Of a stretch of DNA of 64,000 bases, positions 33,553-41,704 are shown piece by piece. The notes below the pieces were generated by a model. The model did not search any database, had not been told where the DNA came from, and worked only from the letters and a program-made list of their open reading frames with translations. This DNA comes from Sphingomonas glaciei (GTDB lineage Bacteria; Pseudomonadota; Alphaproteobacteria; Sphingomonadales; Sphingomonadaceae): contig NZ_CP097253.1 in assembly GCF_023380025.1 (NCBI RefSeq), positions 2,761,001 to 2,825,000 on the forward strand. Reading direction: 5' to 3'. The position numbers and the translations under genes were made by a program. Within the stretch, counting starts at the first letter, position 1, and every line of letters starts with the position of its first letter.

Positions 33553-35106
33553 ATGCACGGCGCGGAGCAAGTGGTGGTGATCGGCGCCGGTATCGGCGGC
33601 CTTGCCAGCGCGGTCCTTCTTGCCGCGCGCGGTGTATCGGTCACCCTGGTCGAGAAGGACGCTCATCCCGGCGGCAAGGTGCGCCGGCAGGAGGTCGGCG
33701 GGGTGGTGATCGACGCCGGGCCGACGGTGTTCACCTGCAAGGACGTGTTCGAGGCGTTGTTCGCCGAAGTCGGGGCCGATCTAGACCAGCGCTGCGCCAT
33801 CCGCCGTGCCGACTCGCTGGCCCGTCATGCCTGGAGCGAAGGCGAGCGGCTCGACCTGTTCGCCGATCCGAAACGCAGCGAGCAAGCGATCGGGGACTTC
33901 GCCGGGGCGGACGCGGCGCGCGGCTACCGTGCCTTTGCCGCCGAGGCGAAGCGGATCCACGGCATCCTCGACTCCTCCTTCATGCGCAACAGCCGGGTCT
34001 ATCCCCCGATGTTGATGTGGCGGATCGGGCTGTGGCGGCTCGGCGCGTTGCGGGCGATCAGGCCCTACGAAAGCCTGTGGAGCGCGCTTGGCGGCCATTT
34101 TCGCGACCCCCGGCTGCGGCAGTTGTTCGCGCGCTACAGCACCTATTGCGGCTCCTCGCCGTTCGAGGCGCCCGCCACCCTGATGCTGATCGCACATGTC
34201 GAGGCGCAGGGCGTGTGGCTGATCGAGGGCGGATTGAGCGCGCTGGCCGGGGCCTTGGCGCAGCTTGCCCGCGAGCAGGGCGCGCGGCTGCGGTTCGGTG
34301 AGGCGGTTAGCGAAGTGCTGGTCGAGCGCGGGCGTGCGGCGGGGGTGCGGCTGGCGAGCGGCGAGGTGATTCGCGCGGCGAGCGTGATTGCCAATGCCGA
34401 TCCCGCGGCGCTGGGCTCGGGCGCGCTGGGGCAGGACGCGCGGCGGGCGGTGCGGCCGGTGCCGGCCTCGCGCCGCTCGCTGTCGGCGGTGACCTGGCTG
34501 ATTAAGGCGCGGAGCGACGGCTTTCCGCTCGACCGGCACAACGTCTTCTTCTCGCCCGATTACCAGGCCGAATTTGCCGCGCTGAAGGGGGGCCGGCTGG
34601 CGGCCAGCCCGACCGCCTACCTGTGCGCGCTCGACCGCCCCGGCCAGCCACCGGACGGCGGCGAGCGCGTGCAGATCATCGTCAATGCGCCGGCTAACGG
34701 CGACACCCACCCTTATGGACCCGAGGAGATCGCCGCATGTGGAACCGCGATGCTGGAACGGCTGCGTCGTTGCGGCTTGACGCTGGAGCCGGCGGCGGAA
34801 CCGCTGGTCACCACCCCGGCGGACTTCGCGCGCCGCTTCCCGGCGACGGGTGGAGCCCTTTATGGACGGGCCTCGCACGGGTGGGCGGCCTCCTTCCTCC
34901 GGCAGAGCGCCCGGACACGGATCCCTGGGCTTTATTGCGCGGGCGGGAGCACCCACCCGGGGGCGGGCGTGCCGATGGCAGCCTTGTCCGGGCGCCTGGC
35001 CGCGCAGACCGTGATGAGGGACTGGGCTTCCACGCGGCGGTTCCGGCCGGCGGCTATGCCTGGTGGTATGTCGATGCCATCTCCGACTGCGGTGCCTTCG
35101 GGCTGA
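33553..35106 (+). CDS. crtD: Methoxyneurosporene (hydroxyneurosporene) dehydrogenase CrtD
   Basis: 517 residues; CrtI/CrtD-type FAD-dependent carotenoid dehydrogenase with the N-terminal dinucleotide motif VVVIGAGIGGLASAVLLAARG and the C-terminal family motif CAGGSTHPGAGVPMAALSGRLAA. I call CrtD rather than CrtI because of its place next to crtC and crtF. It introduces the C3,4 double bond in hydroxylated or methoxylated carotenoids. An ATG four codons upstream exists, but GGAGG is best spaced for 33553. The last ~27 residues after the conserved end overlap the start of crtC and look like an out-of-frame crtC reading. Confidence 0.88.
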   Translation: MHGAEQVVVIGAGIGGLASAVLLAARGVSVTLVEKDAHPGGKVRRQEVGGVVIDAGPTVFTCKDVFEALFAEVGADLDQRCAIRRADSLARHAWSEGERLDLFADPKRSEQAIGDFAGADAARGYRAFAAEAKRIHGILDSSFMRNSRVYPPMLMWRIGLWRLGALRAIRPYESLWSALGGHFRDPRLRQLFARYSTYCGSSPFEAPATLMLIAHVEAQGVWLIEGGLSALAGALAQLAREQGARLRFGEAVSEVLVERGRAAGVRLASGEVIRAASVIANADPAALGSGALGQDARRAVRPVPASRRSLSAVTWLIKARSDGFPLDRHNVFFSPDYQAEFAALKGGRLAASPTAYLCALDRPGQPPDGGERVQIIVNAPANGDTHPYGPEEIAACGTAMLERLRRCGLTLEPAAEPLVTTPADFARRFPATGGALYGRASHGWAASFLRQSARTRIPGLYCAGGSTHPGAGVPMAALSGRLAAQTVMRDWASTRRFRPAAMPGGMSMPSPTAVPSG

Positions 35107-35945
35107 CCGTCATCGCCTTCCTGGGCTCGGTCTTCTCGCCTTATTACAAGGGGAGCGGGCGGGGCGATCCGCTGGACCATGCCTGCATCAACGTCGCGCT
35201 TTATGGGCCGAGGGGTGCGCGGTGGACGATGACCGAGCGCGGGCGCGACAGCGTGTCGCGCGGGCCCGCCCATCTCGCGGTGGGGGACAGCCTGCTGCAC
35301 TGGCAGGGCGATCGGCTGGAGATCGACATCGAGGAGCAGGCGATATGGCTCGGCGTGCCGTTCCATCCGCCGGTCAGGGGCAAGGTGGTGATCGAGCCCG
35401 AGATGTGGAGCGGCCAGCGCTTCGCCCTCGACCCCGCTGGGCGCCACTATTGGCGGGCGTTCGCGCCGCGGGCGCGGATCCGGGTCGAGATGGAGCGGCC
35501 GGGAATCAGCTGGAGCGGGACCGGCTATCTCGACGGCAATCAGGGTAGCGAGGCGCTGGAGGAAGGGTTCGCCGACTGGCAATGGTCGCGCGCGCACCTC
35601 GGCGAGGAGGCGGCGGTGCTGTACGAGGGCGTCTGGCGCGACGGGTCTAGCTTCGCCTCGGCGTTGCGCTTCGATGCCCAGGGGCATGGGCAGGAGGAGT
35701 CGTTGCCGATGGGCGCGCCCTTGCCCGCGACGCGCTGGCTGATGGGGCGGCGGACGCGTGCCGATCGCGGCCATGCGCGGGTGGTCGGGACGTGGGAAGA
35801 CAGCCCGTTCTATGCCCGCTCGGCGGTGGCCAGCCGGCTGTTCGGGCGCGAGGTGCTGGCGGTACACGAAAGCCTGTCACTCGACCGCTTCCGCTCGCCG
35901 ATCGTGCAGTGGATGCTGCCCTACAAGATGCCGCGGCGGGTCTAG
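34935..35945 (+). CDS. crtC: Carotenoid 1,2-hydratase (hydroxyneurosporene synthase) CrtC
   Basis: The conserved CrtC region begins at GGYAWWYVDAISDCGAFGLTVIAFLGSVFSPYY (near 35050) and runs intact to 35945, with the YLDGNQGSEALEEGFADW motif. It adds water across the terminal double bond of acyclic carotenoids. The start is unclear: no ATG lies in frame close to the conserved part. TTG at 34935 (336 residues) and GTG at 34881 are the nearest candidates, both without a ribosome site and both deep inside crtD (a 172-226 bp overlap). The 3' stop codon overlaps that of the convergent 45-codon ORF. Confidence 0.8.
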   Translation: MRGREHPPGGGRADGSLVRAPGRADRDEGLGFHAAVPAGGYAWWYVDAISDCGAFGLTVIAFLGSVFSPYYKGSGRGDPLDHACINVALYGPRGARWTMTERGRDSVSRGPAHLAVGDSLLHWQGDRLEIDIEEQAIWLGVPFHPPVRGKVVIEPEMWSGQRFALDPAGRHYWRAFAPRARIRVEMERPGISWSGTGYLDGNQGSEALEEGFADWQWSRAHLGEEAAVLYEGVWRDGSSFASALRFDAQGHGQEESLPMGAPLPATRWLMGRRTRADRGHARVVGTWEDSPFYARSAVASRLFGREVLAVHESLSLDRFRSPIVQWMLPYKMPRRV

Positions 35946-36079
35946 GGCTCCTTCGTTTCGTCGGCCTTCTTGGCGCGGTCGCGGGCGATTTCGCGGTTGA
36001 TCGATATGAGTTGCCAGCCGCCGATGCCGAGCACGACGACCGCGACGAACACCATCTCGATCCAGCCGTAATTGTTCAT
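35942..36079 (-). CDS. 45-residue single-pass membrane ORF after bchO
   Basis: 45 residues, starting MNNYGWIEMVFVAVVVLGIG. One transmembrane helix (about 7-25) is followed by a basic cytoplasmic-type tail, SINREIARDRAKKADETKE. The ATG overlaps the bchO stop (ATGA, 36076-36079), so it looks translationally coupled as the fourth gene of bchI-bchD-bchO. The stop overlaps crtC's stop in the opposite direction. It is small enough to be missed by most gene callers. No family recognised; a role around Mg chelatase or BchO at the membrane is only suggested by position. Confidence 0.65.
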   Translation of the reverse strand: MNNYGWIEMVFVAVVVLGIGGWQLISINREIARDRAKKADETKEP

Positions 36080-36933
36080 GCCTGTCCTCCCGCGACGATC
36101 CGCGCCGCCGCCAGCTCGGGCCGTTCCTCGTGGAGGAGATGGCCAAGGCCCGGCAGCAGCTCGAAATCCGCCTTAGCCAGCCGCGCCGCGCGGCGGGCGT
36201 CGGCGGGACGAATGGAGCGATCGGCGGCGCCATGCACGATGGCCAAAGGGACGGGCAGGTGCGGCAGCGCGCGTTCGAGCGGCTCAAGCCGCCAGTTGGC
36301 CATCATCGCGATCGTCCCGCGCAGATGGTCGGGATCGGCGAAGAGGCGCTGGTAGAGTGCCGTTCCGATGGGATCGATCCGCGAACCTGTTGCCCGCTCG
36401 AGGAAGCGCTCGACCTGACCGGGGGTACGCGCGACCGAGGAGAAGATCGAGATCGCCAGCGGGTTGAGGAAGAGCATTTTCGCAAAGCTGCCGAACAGGG
36501 GCGCCGCGCTTCCACCCATCGGCAGCAGGGCCGGGCAGAAAGCGGTGATCGGGCCGGCGATCGTGCCGGCGATGGCCATGCGGCAGGCAATCGCCGCGCC
36601 GGCGCTGTGTGCAGCGACTTGCGGCTTCTCGATCCCGAGTGTGGCGAGAAGTTGGGCGACCGCGTCGGCCATGCCGTCGAGCGTCGGGCCACTACCGAGC
36701 GCGCCGCGGGTGAAACCGTGGCCGGGTAGGTCGGGGATGACGAGCTGGAAGCGGTCGGCGAGTAGCGGGGCGACGTCGCGCCAGCTGTGGCTGCTCGCGC
36801 CGGTGCCATGGAGCAGTAGCAGCGGCGGGCCCTGGCCGAGCAGTTGCACATGCCAGCGCAGCCCCGCCACCTCGACGAACCGGCTATGCTCGCGGAGCGG
36901 CCAGTCCCGGCCTTGAGTCGCGAAGTCGAGCAA
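36076..36933 (-). CDS. bchO: Mg-chelatase-associated alpha/beta hydrolase BchO
   Basis: 285 residues, alpha/beta hydrolase fold. The oxyanion segment LLLLHGTGASSHSW, nucleophile motif AHSAGAAI, and late catalytic histidine in GLGHLLHEE are visible. BchO always accompanies bchID in purple bacteria; its substrate is unknown. The start is TTG at 36933, three bases after the bchD stop, with no good ribosome site, so translation is probably coupled. The N-terminal DWPLREHSRFVEVAGLRWHVQ matches family members. Confidence 0.92.
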   Translation of the reverse strand: MLDFATQGRDWPLREHSRFVEVAGLRWHVQLLGQGPPLLLLHGTGASSHSWRDVAPLLADRFQLVIPDLPGHGFTRGALGSGPTLDGMADAVAQLLATLGIEKPQVAAHSAGAAIACRMAIAGTIAGPITAFCPALLPMGGSAAPLFGSFAKMLFLNPLAISIFSSVARTPGQVERFLERATGSRIDPIGTALYQRLFADPDHLRGTIAMMANWRLEPLERALPHLPVPLAIVHGAADRSIRPADARRAARLAKADFELLPGLGHLLHEERPELAAARIVAGGQA

Positions 36934-36936
36934 GGC

Positions 36937-38508
36937 TTAGGCCGCGGCGCCGGTGACCGCCGCTGCTACGGCGGAGGCTTGGCCCAGCGGCAGGTGGAGG
37001 TAGCGGGCCGTCATGTCCTTCGCGAGAGCCGAGGCCTCGGGCCGGGCGCGGGGGCCGATGTCGATTACCAGGGCGCGGAGCGAGCTGCCGGCGACGCGGC
37101 GGGCGGCGGCGGCGGCATCGGCGAGGGCGGCGCTGCGGTCCTGCCGGCCGTCGAGCGCGACATTGGCCCGTCCGTCGGTCAGCACCACCAGCGCCGGCAC
37201 TCGTCCGCGAGCGACCGCGGACAGCGCGAGTTCGCGCGCCGCATCGATCCCCGCGGCAAGCGGGGTGCCGCCGCCGCCCGGAAGCTCGGCCAGCAGGCGT
37301 CGAGCGCGGGTCAGCGAGCGGGTGGGAGGAAGCAGCAGGGTCGCGCCGTCGCCGCGGATCGCGACCAGCGCGACTTCGGCGCGGCGGACATAGCTTTGCT
37401 GGAGAAGGCTTTCGACCGCTCCCTTGGCCTCGGCCAGGCGCTGGGCCGCGGCCGAGCCCGAGGCATCGACCGCGAACACCGTCAGCGCGGTGGACTTGGC
37501 CTCGTGGCGGCGAATGCGCAGGTCGTCCCTGGCGATCTTGATCCGGTCGACGCGTCCGCGCAGCCGTTGCCACGGAGCGGCTGCACGCAGCGTGTCTAGG
37601 ATCGCCAGCCGCGCGCCATTGCCGGGCTTGCCGGCGCGGGCGCCGATCAACCGCCCATGCAAGGGCGACAGGCGGCGCCCGGCCTTGCCTGCGCCGGTCT
37701 GTTTCTTGCCCGTGTCTCCCGCCGCCAGCAGCGAGGCGAGCAACTGGCTCGGCAGTGCGGTGCGGACGGCGTCGAGCACGACATCCTCGAGCTTGCGCTG
37801 GCCGTCAGAAGGTGGCGGCGGCTGGTCGGGCGCCTGCTCGGGTTGGGGCTCGGCCGCCGGAAGGCGAGTGGCGCGGGGTGCCAGCACGGTGCGCAGGGCG
37901 AAGGCGAGGGCGGCTGAGTCGATTGCGCTTCCTCGCAGTGCCGCATGGGCGCGGACAGCGTGGAGCGCGAACAGGTCGGCGCGAGCCCCGGCGACGCCGA
38001 GCATGGCGGCGGCTTCGGCAACGGCGGTGCGGGCCTCGTCTTCGGACAGGGCGGTGCCGGGAGGTGAGTCGTCGTGTTCACTACCGCCGAGCAGGTGGAA
38101 GGCGACTCGTTCCAGCAGGCACGGCGCGATTGCTGCTTCGTCGGGTTCACCCCGGTCGAGCAGCAGCAGGTCCGGACCCCCGTCGTCCATCGCCGCGGCG
38201 ATCCGGCCGGCGATGGCGCCGCTCAATCGCTCGGCGCCGGGGACCAGCAGCAGGCCACCGCGCGCTTCCTCGAGCAGGCCCGCGCGCCGCACCGGGCGGG
38301 AGGCGGCAAGGGTGGCGGCGACATCGAGGCCGCCGTCGAGGCGCTCGGGATCGACTGTCGCTGGAAGCTTGCGGAGCGGCGTCGGCGCGGTCAGCGCGGC
38401 CAGTGAGTGTTCCGCCCCGCCCTCATCCTTGATCCACAGGCCGCCGAACAGCTGTGGGTGCGCCGCGACCAGCCGGGCGGCGATGCGGGCGTCGCCGCCT
38501 AGTCCCAC
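36937..38508 (-). CDS. bchD: Magnesium chelatase subunit BchD
   Basis: 523 residues, slightly shorter than the usual 550-600. It has a degenerate AAA+ N-terminal half without a clear Walker A motif, a Pro-rich linker (EPQPEQAPDQPPPPS), and a C-terminal von Willebrand A (integrin I) domain with MIDAS motif DASGSAAA. It forms the ID ring with BchI that powers BchH. The start is GTG at 38508, overlapping bchI by 10 bp; the open frame continuing to 39504 is a bchI shadow. bchO follows after 3 nt. Confidence 0.93.
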   Translation of the reverse strand: MGLGGDARIAARLVAAHPQLFGGLWIKDEGGAEHSLAALTAPTPLRKLPATVDPERLDGGLDVAATLAASRPVRRAGLLEEARGGLLLVPGAERLSGAIAGRIAAAMDDGGPDLLLLDRGEPDEAAIAPCLLERVAFHLLGGSEHDDSPPGTALSEDEARTAVAEAAAMLGVAGARADLFALHAVRAHAALRGSAIDSAALAFALRTVLAPRATRLPAAEPQPEQAPDQPPPPSDGQRKLEDVVLDAVRTALPSQLLASLLAAGDTGKKQTGAGKAGRRLSPLHGRLIGARAGKPGNGARLAILDTLRAAAPWQRLRGRVDRIKIARDDLRIRRHEAKSTALTVFAVDASGSAAAQRLAEAKGAVESLLQQSYVRRAEVALVAIRGDGATLLLPPTRSLTRARRLLAELPGGGGTPLAAGIDAARELALSAVARGRVPALVVLTDGRANVALDGRQDRSAALADAAAAARRVAGSSLRALVIDIGPRARPEASALAKDMTARYLHLPLGQASAVAAAVTGAAA

Positions 38509-39494
38509 AGCTCGGCCATCGCGCGCTCGATCCGCACGGTCGGGCCGGTTTCGTCCAGCACCCCGCGGCGCAGGCGATGGCGCAGCGCCATGGGAGCGAC
38601 GGCGCGCAGGTGGCTTCGTCCGACCGCTGTCTCGCCCTCCAGCGCGGCGAGGGCACGGGCGGCACGGATCAGGGTCAGCTCGCCCCGCAGGCCGTCGGCG
38701 CCGACAGCCATGCACAGCATTGCCGCATCGGCGAGGGTGGCTTCGGGCACGCTCAACTGGGCGAGCAGGGTGCGGCCCGCGGCGATCTGGTGCAGGACCT
38801 GCCGGTCCTTGCGTTTCCACTTGGCGCTGAAGGCCTTGGCATCGCGCTCGGCGGCGTCGCAGCGACGCATGATTTCGATCCGCTGCTGGACGTCCTGCGG
38901 AGTGCGCACCTCGACCGACAGGCCGAAACGGTCGAGCAATTGCGGGCGCAGTTCGCCTTCTTCGGGATTGCCGCTGCCGATCAGCACGAAGCGCGCGTCG
39001 TGGCGGACACTGAGGCTTTCGCGCTCGACCACATTCTCGCCGCTGGCGGCGGCATCGAGCAGCAGGTCGACGAGGTGATCCTCGAGCAGGTTGATCTCGT
39101 CGATGTAAAGGAAGCCGCGATTGGCGCGGGCGAGCAGGCCCGGCTCGAACGCTTTTTCCCCCGCGACCAACGCGCGTTCGATGTCGAGCGAGCCGGTCAC
39201 CCGGTCTTCGGTCGCGCCGAGGGGTAGGTCGACGAACGGAACCGACACCTCGTCGATCTTGCCGTTGCCGCCATGACTGCATTTGATGCCTGCGGGATCG
39301 CAATTGAAGCGGCAGCCCGCGACCACCTTCATCGGGGGGAGCAGCGCGGCCAGCGCGCGGGCGGCGGTCGACTTGCCGGTACCGCGATCCCCAAACACCA
39401 TCACCCCGCCGATCCGCGGCTCCACCGCGGCGATCAGAAGCGCGCGCTTCATCTCGTTCTGGCCGACGATCGCAGAGAAGGGGAAGGCGGCCAT
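38499..39494 (-). CDS. bchI: Magnesium chelatase ATPase subunit BchI
   Basis: 331 residues, AAA+ ATPase. Walker A GDRGTGKS (residues 35-42), Walker B FLYIDEINLL and the sensor region VLIGSGNPEEGELRPQLLDRFG are all intact. It drives Mg2+ insertion into protoporphyrin IX with BchD and BchH. It leads the bchI-bchD-bchO-orf45 operon. The upstream region holds PpsR-like boxes and is shared with the divergent TonB receptor gene. Confidence 0.97.
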   Translation of the reverse strand: MAAFPFSAIVGQNEMKRALLIAAVEPRIGGVMVFGDRGTGKSTAARALAALLPPMKVVAGCRFNCDPAGIKCSHGGNGKIDEVSVPFVDLPLGATEDRVTGSLDIERALVAGEKAFEPGLLARANRGFLYIDEINLLEDHLVDLLLDAAASGENVVERESLSVRHDARFVLIGSGNPEEGELRPQLLDRFGLSVEVRTPQDVQQRIEIMRRCDAAERDAKAFSAKWKRKDRQVLHQIAAGRTLLAQLSVPEATLADAAMLCMAVGADGLRGELTLIRAARALAALEGETAVGRSHLRAVAPMALRHRLRRGVLDETGPTVRIERAMAELWD

Positions 39495-39505
39495 GAGGCT
39501 CCAAG

Positions 39506-39549
39506 TGTCAACGTGCTTGGACGGAGGCTATCGTCAATCCAGCTTGCGG
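39506..39549. promoter_or_regulatory. PpsR-like boxes between bchI and TonB receptor
   Basis: TGT-N12-ACG (39506-39523) starts 12 bp upstream of the bchI ATG. Eight bp further, CGT-CAATCCAGCTTG-CGG (39532-39549) keeps the inner CAA..TTG symmetry but lacks the outer TGT/ACA. The spacing supports a PpsR pair, though both copies are imperfect. The only other gene starting from this region is the plus-strand TonB receptor. Confidence 0.5.
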
Positions 39550-39599
39550 TCCAGCCATCGTCGAGTTGCTTCCGGCATTTCCTCCGCTACGGCGCAGCG

Positions 39600-41591
39600 A
39601 TGCTGATAGTTGCTCTCCCAGCCGAAATCGTAATCACCGCGCGGGCCTTGCCCGATCCGGTGGCGGAACGCCTGCTGGGGGTCAGCCGGATCGATCGCGA
39701 CCGGCTGGAGGATGCCGGCGGCCTAGGTGTGGAGCAGGTTCTCCGCGAGGCGGCGGGAGTGATCCTGTTCCGCCGGTCGGATGCACGCAGCGGGCAGCCG
39801 ACCAGCCAGGGCGTGACCCTTCGCGCGCTGGGCGGGAATGCCGCGAGCAGGGCGCTGCTGGTGCTCGACGGCGTGCCGCAGTCGGACCCGTTCGGCGGGT
39901 GGATCAACTGGCCGGCGTACGACCCTGCGGCGCTGGCCGAGGTCCGCATCGTTCGCGGGGGCGGGAGTGTTGCCGATGGACCAGGCGCGCTCGCCGGAAC
40001 CATCCACATGACGAGCGTGGTCGGCGCGGAAATCGCGGGACGTGTCGAGCTCGGCAGTCGCTCGGCGTTGTACGGCAGTGCGCGGGCCGGGATGGCGCTG
40101 GGTTCGGGAAGCCTGATGCTGTCGGGCTATGGCGGGCTGGGCGACGGTTTCGTCCCGGTCGAGGCGAGTGTGCGCGGGCTGGCCGATCGGGCGTCGCCTT
40201 ATGCCTTTGGCGGCGGACGGATGCGCTGGGCGGGCGACATCGCGGCCGGCGTTGCGCTTGAGGCGGCGGTGGGCGGCTTCGACGACCGGCGCGAGCGCGG
40301 CCTGGCGTTTACCGACAACCGCACGCGGGGCCTGGACGCTTCGTTGCGGCTAGTCGGGCGGGGTAGCTGGGGCTGGTCGGCGCTGGTCTATGGCCAGCGC
40401 CGCGAGTTCGAGAGCAGCTTCGCGAGCACCGACCGGGCGCGCACCACCACCACTCGCACTGCCCTGCAATACGACGTGCCCGGCCGCGCGATCGGCTGGA
40501 GCGCGGAAGTCCGGCCGCCGGTGGGTGCGCGGACCGAACTGCGCATTGGGACCGACGGGCGGAGGATGAAGGGACGGTCGGACGAATTCGGAGCTTACGT
40601 TGCCGGGCAGCCGACCCGTGACCGGAGTTCGGGCGGGCAGAGCGCGCATGCCGGGCTGTTCGCCGAGCTGACGCGGGAGGAAGGGCGCTTCACGCTGAGC
40701 GGCACCGCGCGGGTGGATCGCTGGACGATCACCAAGGGCGCGCTGCGCGATCGATTGATTTCGACAGGAGCGCTGACGAGCGAGCGCTTTCCCGACCGCT
40801 CGGGCTGGCGGCCGACCGGGCGGATTGCGGCAGGGGCAGCGCTGTCGAACCGGGTTGCGCTGCGTTCGGCGGCTTACCTCGGCTGGCGGCTGCCGACGCT
40901 CAACGAGCTGTTTCGCCCGTTCCGCGCCGGGACCGACGCGGTCGCCGCCAACCCGGCGCTGGCGCCCGAGCGGCTGCGCGGCGCGGAGGTCGGGGCCGAC
41001 TGGCGAGGAGGCGGGGCATCGCTATCCCTCACCGCCTTTGCCAATCGCCTGCTTGACCCGATCGCCAACGTCACCTTGGGGACCGGTCCGGGCAGCTTTC
41101 CGGGCGTCGGCTTCGTCGCGGTGGGCGGGAGCTATCGCCAGCGCCGCAACCTCGACCGAATCGATGTGGCTGGGCTGGAGGCGTCAGGGTCGTGGCGCCT
41201 AGGCGAATGGACGCTCGGCGGCTCGCTGTCGCTGGCGGATGCGCGGGTGAGGGCGATGGGAGCGGCCGCGCCGCTCGACGGCCTTCGTCCGGCGCAAACG
41301 TCGTCGTTCGGGGCGGGTGCTAGCGTCGGCTGGGAACGCGAGGGGCGGTCGGCGGCTCTTCAGCTGCGCCATTCAGGGCGGGCTTATGAAGACGACCTAA
41401 ACCGCCTGTCGTTGCCGGCTGCTACCACCATCGACGCGGCCGCGTCGTGGCCTTTGTCGCGGCGGATCGCGCTGACCGCGCGGGCCGAGAATCTGTTCGA
41501 TGCGCGGGTCATCGCAGGGCGGACGGGGGACGGGATTACTGAGCGGGCGACCCCGCGCAGCCTGTGGCTGGGGCTTCGCCTGAGCCGCTGA
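39600..41591 (+). CDS. TonB-dependent outer-membrane receptor
   Basis: 663 residues from the ATG at 39600. A TonB-box-like EIVITA occurs at residues 9-14, then a plug domain (VEQVLREAAGVILFRRS..GVTLRALGGNAASRALLVLDGVP) and a ~500-residue beta-barrel ending in LRLSR. It would import a metal chelate, siderophore or cobalamin; the substrate cannot be told from sequence. The region before the TonB box is too short for a normal signal peptide (MLIVALPA). Starting at an in-frame GTG at 39513 would add a Phe/Leu/Arg-rich stretch that makes a plausible one. It diverges from bchI across a PpsR-like site. Confidence 0.85.
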   Translation: MLIVALPAEIVITARALPDPVAERLLGVSRIDRDRLEDAGGLGVEQVLREAAGVILFRRSDARSGQPTSQGVTLRALGGNAASRALLVLDGVPQSDPFGGWINWPAYDPAALAEVRIVRGGGSVADGPGALAGTIHMTSVVGAEIAGRVELGSRSALYGSARAGMALGSGSLMLSGYGGLGDGFVPVEASVRGLADRASPYAFGGGRMRWAGDIAAGVALEAAVGGFDDRRERGLAFTDNRTRGLDASLRLVGRGSWGWSALVYGQRREFESSFASTDRARTTTTRTALQYDVPGRAIGWSAEVRPPVGARTELRIGTDGRRMKGRSDEFGAYVAGQPTRDRSSGGQSAHAGLFAELTREEGRFTLSGTARVDRWTITKGALRDRLISTGALTSERFPDRSGWRPTGRIAAGAALSNRVALRSAAYLGWRLPTLNELFRPFRAGTDAVAANPALAPERLRGAEVGADWRGGGASLSLTAFANRLLDPIANVTLGTGPGSFPGVGFVAVGGSYRQRRNLDRIDVAGLEASGSWRLGEWTLGGSLSLADARVRAMGAAAPLDGLRPAQTSSFGAGASVGWEREGRSAALQLRHSGRAYEDDLNRLSLPAATTIDAAASWPLSRRIALTARAENLFDARVIAGRTGDGITERATPRSLWLGLRLSR

Positions 41592-41704
41592 TTGTTGCCG
41601 CTGGGCGACACCTGCCGCCATTCGGTTCCGCGACCCGCCGGGAGTGACACAATCGGGCGGCTCGGGCATTGGCGGGCAAGGGGGCTGTTGAGAAGAGTTT
41701 GAAT

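Noticed and set aside
33553-35106. Assigning this gene as phytoene desaturase crtI
   Set aside because: Both share the FAD motifs, but position beside crtC and crtF is that of crtD; a definite answer needs phylogeny.
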